Positions 13,001 through 23,163 of a stretch of 64,000 nt of DNA are shown piece after piece. How positions within the stretch are numbered: the first letter of the stretch is position 1; each line of letters starts with the position of its first letter. The stretch is taken from positions 43,189,751 through 43,253,750 of the forward strand of contig NC_054704.1 in assembly GCF_016097555.1 (NCBI RefSeq). The letters run 5' to 3'. Below the pieces are notes generated by a model, which made no database searches, was not told the origin of the DNA, and saw only the letters and a program-made list of their open reading frames with translations. The translations under genes were made by a program, and so were the position numbers. This DNA comes from Gigantopelta aegis. Its lineage: Eukaryota > Mollusca > Gastropoda > Neomphalida > Peltospiridae.

Positions 13001-16000
13001 ACTCTGATTAAGATTAACTGTAAGTTGAATTTCTTAACCCAGGGTTTGCTAATCAATGGTTAATTTTTTTTATTTTTTTTTCAACTCTGTTTTCACTAAA
13101 TCTGGGTTAGCTGACAGTTACTCAGGTTTTGCGTTAACACAGGTTTTGGACAACCAGGTCACAGTTATACTCATTTCAACATTTGGTCAGTGTAGTCAGG
13201 AGTTATCAAATGTTTGAAATAATACATGTAGCTGATGATTAATTAATCGACGTTCTTTAGTGGTGTCATTAGATGAAAACCATTTGTTGTTTAGTTTCCG
13301 GTAAGACGGAAAAGGGAACCTGCTGCCATCACACTACTACTCACACCAACATTTTTATTACACACTTTCCCATCATAAACCATAACCTGTGACGCACCAA
13401 TCATAAGAGCACTGATTGATTCTAAGTTTGTTTTGTTTAACGAAACCACTAGAGCACATTAATTTATTAATAATCGGCTATTGGATTTGGTAATTATGAC
13501 ATATAGGCTTAGAGAGGAAACCCACTACATTTTTACATTACTAGCAAAGGATCTTTCATATGCACCATCCCACAGACAGGATAGCACATACTCTTTGATA
13601 TACCAGTTGTGGTACACTGGCTGGAATAAGAAATAGCCCAATGGGCCCACCAATGGTGATCGATCCCAGACCAACTGTGCATCAAGACAGTGCTTTAACT
13701 CTGGGCTATATCCCGCCCTGGTTTAACTCCTACACAAGTGCAATAAGAGTGGGTTTATAATATAGATAAAAAGAGGACCGGTCAATTCCTACTCTACCAC
13801 ATATGTGTTGTTTCGTTTCTTTTAATCTGGATATATCACACAAATTATTGATGCATTTAAGGATATTGTCTGTTATTTCTTTTACGTTCATCGGGGTATG
13901 AACAAAACAAAAAATCATCCGTAAACTGTTTACATAAGTTTGCGGATAAAAACGTTTTATATCCGATGAACAAAAAAGAAATAACAGACAATACTTATAA
14001 TTAAATTTGAATAATACAGGCTAATAATAACACTAAAACGTCATGCTTTATTTTGAATTATTTTTTATCCATAAACAATAACGCTCAATAAAACAACTTG
14101 CCCATATAAAATGACGTCATCAGATATGATGTTCCCTGACGACGTAATTTTTACGTTCATCGAAAAATTAACAAACTCCTGTTGCTACGTCTGGACCAAT
14201 GGGATGACGTTACGTGGTAATGAATGTAACAGAAATTTCATTATTACTAAACGAAAACAAATCCATATACAAAAATAAACATTGTACTGAAACTAAAAAA
14301 AACCCAACCCAGGCACATCTGGGAAAAACAGAAAGAAAGAAGAAAAAACCCAAAACACCCTTGTTTGCGCTTATCTGGTTGACTAACAAAAACTGTGCCA
14401 ACTGAATATTGTACATATCGATGGATTTTTTTAGATTTTCTTTTTAATGTATACCTTTAAGAAACATCCTACTTCCTGAAATAATAAAAATTCAACCTAC
14501 AAAGCAATGTCTACAATACAGGATCAGCTTTGAGCAGCCAACACTGAACACTGACCTTGTATGCACCCAATTAATGACCTATTTTATTTATTTGAAGCCT
14601 TGACTAATGGATCAATAATGTTTGAATAAATAATGTTATTAAGAGATCACCTGTCAAGATGGTAGTTTTTCCCAAGTTGAAATGTACCACAGACTATCTA
14701 ACACACAAATATATATGTACAGAATAGATACCAATATTGTTAAATGGATATATCAAAAAGCAATTTGGATATCTTTAATGCTAGGATTTAAAAACAAAAA
14801 ATCTAATTCTGTTCAAAATACAGTTTTGCAAAACCTATAATTAGCCAAATACAATTAAAAATGTTATTAATTTTTAATTTGGTGTTCCTTTTTTCATATT
14901 TGTTATTGTTATTATTATTATTTTGTAAGATTAACTGCATTAACTGCACTGTAACAAAATTCCATCAATATAAGTAAAAAAGATAACAATACCAAGATAA
15001 GCATCAAAAGAAAACACACACAGACCACATACCACACACCACACACTCACTCACACACACACACACAACTTCAGATGATAGGGTCTGGACCATCTTGTTA
15101 GCTGTCATCAAACTACAAAACCAACTGTGTAAATATTACACTGCTGAAGAACCCAGCTCCGAAATTACTCCCTGTTAATAAGCATCAGTACTAAGACCGC
15201 CTTGCTAATACAACTAATTAAAGGGTGTTAATAATTTTCACTTACACAAAGAACCGGCCTCAGTGGTGCCATCGAATAAGGCTGGTAGGTGGTGGGTTCG
15301 CTGCTCAGTAGCAGCTCCCACCCAGAGCAAATTTTAATGACTCAATGGGTAGGTGTGAAACCACTACACCGACTTGTCTCTCAAAAACCTCTAACCCTCT
15401 GTCCTGGACAGACAGCCCAGACAGCTGAGGTGTGTGTCCAGGACAGTGTACTTGAACCTAACTTGGACATAAGCATGAAAATAAGTTGGAATGAATGAAT
15501 ATATACACAGCTGGTATAACCTTTATATTTTATGCCATATGTTTCAATATAAGAAGGTTAATACCATATCAAGTATATATTATATAGCTTTCATCCATCT
15601 TTTGTGATGTCATAAACCTGTAGGCAATTTTTATTCATTAACACAATCAACATGGCAAGTTTATGGAGGGTATTGTTTACGCAGAAAATACTCATATACT
15701 AGAACAATATTTTGTTTCATTAAAAACCAAATATAATAATAATAATACATTCAAAGATTTTTAACACATTTTTAACAAAAAAATTGGAGGATTTACATAC
15801 AGCATTTAATTTTCTAATTTAAAATGTTAAATTAATTATACATGTAGGCACTACTCGTAACTATGGAAATAAAACACATACAATCTGTAATAAAGAGTCT
15901 TCTGATTCCCACTGCTGTTACACAGGTTGTTGACAAGTTGAGGGTCACTACATGTGCTATACAGAGTAACACTCTCTTCGCATGATCAATGTGGATGTAA

Positions 16001-16425
16001 ATATTGTGCGACATATGTTTAATGCAATTATTATACATAGCAACTGCTAACAATTTGACTGGTTCCCATCCTGTTCCATTCATTTAATATTAGGTGCAAA
16101 ATCCAAGCTAGCTGACTTTTGATCATAATTCCATGTGTACACATGTCAAACAAACACAGAGATGGTATTAATTAAAACCTTTGAAACAACGTCCAGATTG
16201 TTGCATGTAATACATAAAGAACCACATTTTGTTTTAGAAATGCTAACACTGCTTATTCACTTACACACACACAATGGGTCAAATTTACAAAGCCTATTTG
16301 TCTTACACATGTGTAACAACACACACACACAATGCTAAAGCACCTGTGGGTTTTTTGTGGGGTTTTTTTGTAAAAGGCCCCGTAAATTCAGCCCTATATA
16401 CAATGTATCTATATACAAATTTCAT

Positions 16426-16463
<38 letters not shown>

Positions 16464-19400
16464 AATATATATATATATCTTTCATATTTATAAGTACTTA
16501 TTATACTCATATTATTATCGGTGCTAAATTTATGTGGGACATATTTATAGTTAACTTAGTCATCCCTAAGTTACATTATGTGCACATTACACATACAGTA
16601 TACACACAGAAAAACATTTGTTCACGACTTGGTTACTTGTAAATTATTCACGTATATATATATAGTATGTAAACGTGTTCCAAATACCTTTCCCTATTTA
16701 CATATTGAAATGGATAGGATTTAAAAATACCTATTTTCATAATAGAGATGCAGACTGTTTTGTTTACACGTATGTATCAGCCATGTGTTTTTAACAGGAG
16801 TCATCGATGGTGACACATGACCAGTCACACGCTGATGAGAATCAGCATCTGTGTGGACAAAACAACTTACCTGCATGGCGGATTTCAGGTTAAACCTCTA
16901 CTTTTCACAAAGTACGTCACACAAAAGGTCCTAAGTAGGTTACGGTTATCCCATAGTGAACGTGGCTATCTACTTCTCTTAATAAACACACATACACAGT
17001 CTCCATAGTTTAAAGGGATACACTACATTAACGGTTCCTTTTTAAAAGAAATTCTGACCAAGAGTGGAGCTGGCTGATATCAAACACATAAATACCCACC
17101 ACCAATGTGGTCATTACCAAAGATCCAAATATAGATTTGTGTAGACCGTGCTGTAAACTATTTAAAATAGTGACCAGCATAATGCACCCTTTGTGACTTA
17201 AGCTGGTAAATTAAGCTTAGGATTCTTATATTTACTGCCCATCCCTTAGCAAGGTATTATACATTATATATTTACAGATTGGATATAAACTGACATGGGA
17301 CAACACTGCAGTTTACACATTCACCAAGCAAATCTATGTCTCACCATGTAAGGGATTTTATCTTCTTTCTTTTTTTTTACAACAAAAAGAGAGAGGAAGA
17401 GGGATAGAAAGAAAAAGAAAACAAAAAGTGGCAGAGAACAAAACAGAATAATATTTAAACACATTTAATTCTTCTCAATTTAATTAAATGGTTCACCTGT
17501 AAAATTAAAGAGTTTCAAGGTTAAATTTAAATATTCAGGCAATATACATGTGTATTTGTAACAATTAAGTAAAGAACGATATGGGAATGGTGCTTGATGA
17601 TAAACCACCTGATAAATATTCATGAATACATACAGGCAACATTATACAAAGTTAATGACCCAAAACTGTACAAATCACTGAAGCTTAACTTTCTACTAGC
17701 TTGATTAGCTAAATACAAAATGACATATCAAAGTAATGATTAATATATTTAATTATTTATATATCACTCGCATAAGCTACTTATAGTTAGCAATTTGGTG
17801 ACTTCTGTTTATTAATGCATAGCCAAATTCACTCCCCCGTCCACAGCAAAACAAAACACAAAAAATAACTCATTAACCATATTAATTTTTTAAGTAGCTC
17901 TTTGGTAAATCTGTTATGAAATATGTTTAACAAAATGCACTTCAATTTTTGGGGTGTTATTTGGCAAATGTTAAAAAAACAAGAGTATAGAATAGATCAA
18001 ATAAATGATATTGTTTAACAATGATATCATATACAACAATTTATGTAGTAATGTTACTATCCTGTTAAATGTTACGTATACAATCTCATGTATATAAATG
18101 CAACACTAGAGATGCAAAGATAAAGAAAATTATAAAAGCATAAACCATAAATTGCCACATGATAATGTTGATACAATATATTTTTGTGCCTTAATAATAA
18201 TATCTAACTATTAAGCCCTGTTTACATCTAATTTGCTTTGTCAATTTGGAATAAAAATGGTTTTGCATTGATTTCACATTGAATCATGTGTTAACACTAG
18301 AGAAAAGCAAGCTCTCCAAGTGCATTTCATGACATTGTAGTGTGGACAGACAATTGTTTTTTACTAGCTACTCAATGCACAAAATGGTGGTCCGATATAA
18401 TTCGAAAGTATGTATAAATTGTCAGGCATATTATATTCTATAAGTCGGTAATATTTAGTCTTATCCAGACATCGTGAGTTGTTTTGGGCTTTGTTATCAG
18501 TTGTAAAATCAAACCTGAAGATCTTGTCTCTAATCGAAGGCTCCTGGGGCAGGACGTAGCCCTGTTGTAAAGCACTCGCTTGATGCGTGGTCAGTCTAGG
18601 ATCGATCCCCATCTGTGGGCCCACTGAGCTATTTCTCATTCCCGCCAGTGCACCACGACTGGTACTTCAAAAGTCGTGGTATGTGCTTCCCTGTCTGTAG
18701 GATGGTGAACAAAGGCTCCAATGCATGTTCTTTTTGTCATGGTCATAGGGTTTAACGTGCACATTCAGAGCAAGCTGTTGTAGCGCACACTGTTCCTTTT
18801 GTGCACTTATTACACTTTTATAGTGTCCGACATTTTCTGAATTACAAAATGGCCAATGAAAAATCAAGACTAATGTCACCATTTTTATGTTGGATGTCAT
18901 CTTATCTTTTCAGCATGCACTGTGCCAAAAAGGTACATTAAAACCGAAGTTGATGTGAATGGGAATTGCCTGTTTACACCCTAACACAGAATGCCCAACT
19001 TGCCTCCATTCAATTTGGTGTGACACTACCTTAATCATGGGTGCGAACGTGAATTGGTGATGACTAATTGAACATGAACTGAAGATAGGTGTGAACATGC
19101 AATCTGAACCGAAACTACTTTGAAACCAGTTTAGCACTACTTTTTTTAAAATGTAGAATGATGTAAATACGGCATTAGACATGTATGCAAATCAGCTTCG
19201 TTGGTTATCTGTTTAGAATGTGGGTTTATGCAAAAAGGAAAGCTTTTACTGTTGCATGGGTTTGGAACTAAATAAAATGTGCCCATATCAACTCAAGGCA
19301 TTCATACTGGCTAACACTGCTTATAAAATTTTAGAGTCCAGACTTAAGACTAATGTTATGACAATGCCATACAAATTGTACATGCATATGACATCATTAA

Positions 19401-20411
19401 ACATTGAGTCTGGACTCTCAAGATATTTTATAAGCAAAATATTTTATTAGGCCAATTAATAACAGAAAAATAGTTCTCATCCCTGCCTATTTTTGCTTTG
19501 GTAATGTCATTATATATCTGGACATGGTCACCATCTTACGAAAATAATAATAATAAATAATAAATCTCAAGGACATTCCTATGCCTTTTTTTAAAGAAGT
19601 CCAAACAATAGCTATCTTTCTATTTTTTACTCAACCATATAAATACTTTCTAAAGCAGTAAATAATTATATAATCATTCCTAGTATTGGTATGGATCTAA
19701 CACACTAATTCAGGGCTTCTAGAATTGTTATACAATCCACTAGCCATGGGTTCAGTGATTTAAAACATTTACTAGCCATGATTAAAAATCCACTAGCCAT
19801 GGGTTCAGTGATCTAAAAAATGTACTAGCCATGATTAAAAATTCACTAGCCCTACTTTACATAAATACAATTTTAATAATGGGAATAATTGGATATGTCA
19901 TCTAAAGGAGATAGAGCTTAAAACCCTTAGATTTGAGGGGAAGAAGGGGCAAGATATTCTCATTTACAAAATAGACTTAACTGTAGCATTTTACCTTTTT
20001 ATCACTAGCCATCGGGCATGGCGATAGTAGTTATTTACTAGCTTAACATTGAATATCACTAACCTTGGGACTATGGCTACTATAATCTAGAAGCCCTGTA
20101 ATTATACACTGGCGTGTTTGTTATAATCTACACAACATACACAAAGCGTACATCCTTTATAGAGTGGTACAAGTGTAAAAACACACAAAAGACACTCAAA
20201 CAATGACAAAAATAATAAGAGAATGCAGATTGGGTGTACAATCTGTATTTACAAACAACATTACATAATTAGCCCACTTAGTACAAGCTGAAGATACTAT
20301 GAAACAGAAAAGAAATAGCGAGCAACTGTAGACCTGAACTTTGGTGGATATAAGTAAGCAAACTGCCATCCTTCTTACCTGGGTGATGTTGTTTACAATG
20401 GTGGATTTCAT
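6996..20411 (-). CDS. NIPA2: NIPA-family magnesium transporter (NIPA2-like), 6 exons, 391 aa
   Basis: CDS exons in order on the minus strand: 20411-20379, 12055-11854, 11159-11103, 10373-10283, 9730-9570 and 7627-6996. All introns are GT-AG and the frame closes exactly at 1176 nt. NIPA proteins are polytopic membrane proteins that move Mg2+ at the plasma membrane and endosomes. Diagnostic stretches are [41 protein letters not shown]-like [48 protein letters not shown] and [10 protein letters not shown]. The C-terminal [15 protein letters not shown] is closest to NIPA2 as I remember it. The N terminus has about 35 extra residues with several N-x-S/T sites (NIT, NES, NLT, NMT), which human NIPA2 lacks. 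The ATG at 20411 has an in-frame TAA 15 nt upstream; a CTTTGCAG just before it could instead be an acceptor. Intron 1 is 8.3 kb. The last 10 or so codons and the stop lie in a minisatellite unit. Confidence 0.93.
7761..8093 (-). mobile_element. Full-length tRNA-type SINE, group A tail 1
   Basis: Read on the minus strand it starts with GGGTGGGACGTAGC and a tRNA-like box B (GATCGATCCCCG-type), then the shared body, then TTAAATAAAACATTTCCTTC. It lies in NIPA intron 5. It is close to the consensus of the other copies. Confidence 0.9.
8166..8268. mobile_element. Fold-back MITE
   Basis: TATCATAGTGCTATGATATT pairs with a right arm containing ATGATATCGTAGCACTAAGA. The arms are about 32 bp with a few mismatches around a 40-bp loop. 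It lies in NIPA intron 5. A looser relative is seen near 47955-48045. Confidence 0.7.
8483..8567. mobile_element. Fold-back MITE
   Basis: AAAATATCAACCGAGTCTAT and its near complement ending GGTTGATATTTT form arms of about 35 bp. No coding content. It lies in NIPA intron 5. Confidence 0.75.
8599..8910. mobile_element. Possible MITE, 15-bp TIR
   Basis: TTTATCCTATAACAT (8599-8613) and ATGTTATAGGATAAA (8896-8910) are a perfect inverted pair about 310 bp apart. No target duplication was confirmed. It lies in NIPA intron 5. Confidence 0.45.
8931..9116 (-). mobile_element. Degenerate tRNA-type SINE
   Basis: TGCAAGGGATCTTTTACATG and later CCTTTGATGTACTAG, GTGCACTGG-like and CTCATCCACTG words keep the group A order, but many positions have changed. 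This is an old copy in NIPA intron 5. Confidence 0.6.
9216..9522 (-). mobile_element. Full-length SINE, group A head with tail 2
   Basis: The minus strand has the group A tRNA-like head but ends with the other tail, CCGATGATTAATAAATCAAT then GTTAAACAAAACAAA. It stops 47 bp from NIPA exon 5 (9570-9730), so it sits at the edge of that exon's donor region. Confidence 0.9.
9798..10080. mobile_element. MITE-2 copy (CAGGG, TTCAAACTTAAG)
   Basis: It starts CAGGGTTCAAACTTAAGAA and shares with 28620-28907 the words GGGTGAAAC, GCCCAC, GGCAATTTTGAGCCTG and AGACATATTTCA. The right end is degraded. It lies in NIPA intron 4. Confidence 0.6.
10544..10602 (-). mobile_element. SINE tail fragment (group A tail 1)
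   Basis: Only the 3' tail remains (minus strand: CCATATAACCGTAAATAAAA and CGTCGTTAAATAAAACATTT). It lies in NIPA intron 3. Confidence 0.75.
12121..12495. mobile_element. MITE with CAGTGCTGTCAAG end
   Basis: It starts CAGTGCTGTCAAGTCTCACG and closes with AACTTGAGAGCTTTG, an imperfect complement. Flanks contain TAATAAT on both sides, but the exact duplication length is unclear. It lies in NIPA intron 1 next to exon 2. Confidence 0.55.
12756..12895 (-). mobile_element. Degenerate SINE, group A head part
   Basis: TACCATGGCCTTTGTTACAC, GAGAAATAGCCCAATGGGCC and a decayed head region identify an old 3'-truncated copy in NIPA intron 1. Confidence 0.65.
12971..13158. mobile_element. Fold-back MITE, CTGGTTGT ends
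   Basis: CTGGTTGTTTGAATCCTGAA with AATTAACG on the left pairs with CGTTAACACAGG...ACAACCAGG on the right. AACCCAGGGTTT and AAATCTGGGTT also pair nearer the centre. NIPA intron 1. Confidence 0.65.
13424..13719 (-). mobile_element. SINE, group A head with tail 2
   Basis: AAGTTTGTTTTGTTTAACGA at the left edge (tail) and a group A tRNA-like head at the right edge, with moderate divergence. NIPA intron 1. Confidence 0.88.
13861..13994. mobile_element. Fold-back hairpin, 33-bp arms
   Basis: GGATATTGTCTGTTATTTCT with TTTACGTTCATCGG pairs with CCGATGAACAAAAAAGAAAT and AACAGACAATAC, nearly perfectly. The loop contains ACATAAGTTTGCGGAT, which also begins the dispersed repeat. Confidence 0.75.
13932..14250. 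repeat. Dispersed repeat, long copy (relative of 1442-1600)
   Basis: It shares ACATAAGTTTG, TCAGATATGATGTTCCCTGA and GTAATGAATGTAACAGAAAT with 1442-1600, with about 150 bp of extra internal sequence. Several CGTCA/ACGT words suggest the less mutated version. Family unknown. Confidence 0.55.
14251..15252. other. NIPA intron 1, mostly featureless
   Basis: AT-rich non-coding sequence with an irregular CA-rich microsatellite at 15015-15068. No exon seen on either strand. Confidence 0.55.
15253..15502 (+). mobile_element. SINE, group D
   Basis: It begins CCGGCCTCAGTGGTGCCATC, has a box-B-like GGTGGGTTCG, then CTGTCCTGGACAGACAGCCC, and ends with ACTTGAACCTAACTTGGACA and AATGAATGAAT. Its head resembles the group C head, while its tail resembles the block amplified in the satellite at 566-1443. 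Confidence 0.8.
15503..18545. other. NIPA intron 1, no gene seen
   Basis: AT-rich sequence with a (CA)n(TA)n microsatellite at 16431-16478. Short ORFs here are low-complexity or chance. Confidence 0.5.
18546..18716 (+). mobile_element. SINE, group A, 3' truncated
   Basis: Head GGGGCAGGACGTAGCCCTG, GATCGATCCCCATC and body GTGCACCACGACTGGTA are present; the copy stops after GGATGGTGAAC. NIPA intron 1. Confidence 0.8.
18740..18790 (-). mobile_element. SINE fragment (group E core)
   Basis: The minus strand reads GCGCTACAACAGCTTGCTCT then GAATGTGCACGTTAAACCCT, matching the core at 5448-5582. Confidence 0.6.
19318..19436. mobile_element. MITE, TIR TGCTTATAAAATTTTAGAG (copy 2)
   Basis: Ends TGCTTATAAAATTTTAGAGT and CTCAAGATATTTTATAAGCA are inverted repeats matching 4774-4911. 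It is slightly shorter and more diverged. NIPA intron 1. Confidence 0.8.
19711..20098. mobile_element. MITE-1 copy A (CAGGGCTTCTAGA), TSD TAATT
   Basis: Ends CAGGGCTTCTAGAATT and ATAATCTAGAAGCCCTG. The flanks are the exact 5-bp duplication TAATT (19706-19710, 20099-20103). Interior words CACTAGCCATGGG and CTAGCCATCGGGCATGGC repeat several times. Other copies: 37217, 38654, 61708. It lies 280 bp from NIPA exon 1, inside intron 1. Confidence 0.9.
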
Positions 20412-20917
20412 TGTTCTGCAAAGTATTTAGTCAGCAATCTAATGACTGAGTATGCAGATGCAACTGTCACTAAAACATCAACACAAACATGCAGTTTCAA
20501 AAAACGAAAAGAAAAATCAATATGTCACGCCAACAGAAATACTTTCAAACATATTAACTGTAATATATCCATTACAATTTTGTGAACCTAAAATACAACC
20601 TTCGATGCCATCTCAGGTCGACCATGCGATAACAAAGATCAGCTTCAGAAGGTTACAATCAGAATGAAATTACAATCAGGTCACAAATAAGGAAATCACA
20701 TGATCATCAAGTGATGTGTAAAATTAGCACACAGAAAATCATAAGCATGCTCAGGTCGACTGCGATCCATGTCCGATGGTCAGGAACCTGTTTCATCGCA
20801 TCACAGAAGTTAACATGTTGAAATCTTGGATCGCCAACTACCACTGATCATCATTAACACCATTGCAAGAATACTCGGGTCACACCGGATCAGTGACAAA
20901 TCCATTACACACGATCA
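20412..20917. promoter_or_regulatory. Region upstream of NIPA exon 1
   Basis: This stretch should hold the NIPA 5' UTR and promoter, by position only. It is less AT-rich around 20750-20900 than its surroundings. I see no clear TATA box or initiator. Confidence 0.35.
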
Positions 20918-21231
20918 TGGCACAATAGCCCAGTGGTAAAACGCTCGCTCGATGCACGGTCGATCTGGGATCGATCCCTGTCGGTGGACCCATTGGGCTA
21001 TTTTTCGTTCCAGCCAGTGCACCAGGACTGGTATATCAACGGTCATGGTATGTACTACTCTGACTGTGGGATGGTGCATATAAAAGATCCCTTGCTGCTA
21101 ATCAAAAAGAATAGTTCATGAAGTGGCGACAGCGGGTTTCCTCTCTCAATATCTGTGTGGTCCTTAACCATATGTCTGACGCCACATAACCGTAAATAAA
21201 ATGTGTTGAGTGTGTCGTTAAATAAAACAGT
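20918..21231 (+). mobile_element. Full-length SINE, group A tail 1
   Basis: tRNA-like head (TAGCCCAGTGGTAAAACGCT, GGGATCGATCCCTGTCGG), body and tail TCGTTAAATAAAACAGTTC are all present with few changes. Confidence 0.92.
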
Positions 21232-21825
21232 TCAATTGCAAAAAAGTCTGTATAAATTGCAAGATCAGCCTAAGCTAGTCTTTAGGGGTCGACATAAAAT
21301 GTTTTACCCAGTGGCACAGAGGGCCAGTAGAATTTAAGTTACTGCACCACTTCCCAATGTTACTGGTCATCATAAAATGTTGCTTGTCCCAATGGTTAAT
21401 TATCAAATGTTTTCTAACATAATAAGAAAACTTGTACTTAATAAACTACAACAAGGAAACAGTTGAAACAACATCAATCAATCTATGAAATGAAACAACA
21501 ATACTAAGAGTTGATATTGAAGGAAACATCAATTCATTAAATAATGTTGTATATATAGTCACACCTACTTGCTTCAAAGACCTGGAGCATGATAAATGTG
21601 TTTTTGTTTACAAATATGCCCAATTTGTATAAATTATATAAATTATATGGAGTGTAACAAATGTATGCTGGGTTGTCAGTCCTTCACAATGCATCAAGTA
21701 TTGATAATATGTTGATACATATACTTGTATTTCATGTGTTCATAAATAAAACTATACTGTAAATCTATTTCAGATTAACTTGTACATCACAGAGCAGTCA
21801 ATTTTGATTGTGCTTATTTCATTGA

Positions 21826-22150
21826 GGGGGCAGGGTAGGGGGACTAACTCAGGTGGTAGAACACTTGCCTGAGATGCTTCGGTCACAGGATTGTTTCTCC
21901 TTGGTGGACCCATTCTCTGACTGGGTTTTTTCCATCCCAACCAGTGCTCTACGACTGGTATATCTAAGGCCGTGGTATGTACTTTCTTGTCTGTGGGAAA
22001 AGTGCATATAAAAGGTTCCTTGCTGCTAATAACAAAATATGGTGGGTTTCCTCTGAAGACTACAAGTCAAAATTACCATCTGTTTGACATTCAATAGCCG
22101 ATGATTAATAAATCAAGATGCTCTAGTAGTGTCATTAAACAAAACAAACT
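21826..22150 (+). mobile_element. Full-length SINE, group B head with tail 2
   Basis: The head reads GGGGGACTAACTCAGGTGGT and CTTGCCTGAGATGCTTCGGT, unlike group A, but body and tail (GCCGATGATTAATAAATCAA, ATTAAACAAAACAAAC) are those of tail 2. Confidence 0.88.
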
Positions 22151-22845
22151 TTATTTCATTAGACGGTATGGCTGTGATGCTGGGGTCATCACCCGGGAGC
22201 ATCCAATTATACATGTATCTTTAAATCAATAACACACATATTCCCATGTGGTACCATAAATAATACATGATATTCTGAATGTCAATGAGTATGTCTGAAC
22301 ATAGTTTGTCTCCTTGTGACGATGTCTTAGTTAAGATTGTCTTTGTTCAGTCTTGACTGGTTTATTGCATCATCATTTTCAGATCAGTAAATTCCAAAAT
22401 GGCAAATGGATATATTACTGGTGAACACAGACCTTGTCAAGTGTGCACCAAGGTTTGTACAAGATGAGAATCATGCTACATGTACATCTGTAATGTCTGC
22501 CCAGAAAAGATAGCTCTCTGTGTAAACAAATCATTGAAAATTTACCACATGCCAAAATAAAAGAATAATAACCACCAACACAAATTTATGTAATACTCCA
22601 AAGACATAAATTTATTCTCATGCCTAAATGCATTACAAGAATTCTCCAGAATTAAATGTCTTGCCTGATGTAGTGTTACTAGTAGTTGCATCCATAAGAT
22701 GTTTATCTCAATGCATATTAAAACGAAAATTCAATTTAAAAAATGATTTAACATTTTTATTTAATTATTTTTTCACATGCATTATGATGAACATCTATAC
22801 ACGTAAGTGCAACTATATGTATAAACCAAGTTTCATTGATTTAGG
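22151..22845. other. Intergenic, one exon-like segment
   Basis: Non-coding AT-rich DNA, except an exon-like stretch at 22399-22452 (ATG, 18 codons, then GTTTGT), discussed as a finding. Confidence 0.4.
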
Positions 22846-23056
22846 ATCCACAGGCAGGATAGCACAAACCATGGCCTTTGTTGAACCAGTTATGGATCAC
22901 TGGTCGGTGCAAGTGGTTTACACCTACTCATTGAGCCTTGCGGAGCACTCACTCAGGATTTCGAGTCCGTATCTGGATTAAAAATCCCATGCCCCGACTG
23001 GGATCCGAACCCAGTACCTACCAGCCTGTAGACCGATGGCCTACCATGAAGCTGGT
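22846..23056 (-). mobile_element. SINE, group C, head half
   Basis: The minus strand has GGCCATCGGTCTACAGGCTG, TGGGTTCGGATCCCAGTC (box B), then CCACTTGCACCGACCAGTG-like words, and ends in CTATCCTGCCTGTGGATCC. The tail is lost. Confidence 0.85.
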
Positions 23057-23163
23057 ATATATATATGATTTAGTCAGACTTATATTTCATTATGTTTCCA
23101 AATTTTTCACCAAGAATTTGATAAAAAAAAAGTCAATAACTTTTTTGGAATTATTACTACATA

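Noticed and set aside
16274-16642. 122-codon ORF with [10 protein letters not shown]
   Set aside because: It is a CA microsatellite translated; no protein signal outside the repeat.
20918-21231. tRNA gene
   Set aside because: The box-like head belongs to a dispersed SINE with body and tail; many degraded copies exist and no cloverleaf was convincing.
22160-22215. Possible terminal exon after CATTAG with CDAGVITREHPIIHV
   Set aside because: The acceptor is formed by the end of the SINE tail; the frame is short and has no partner exon.
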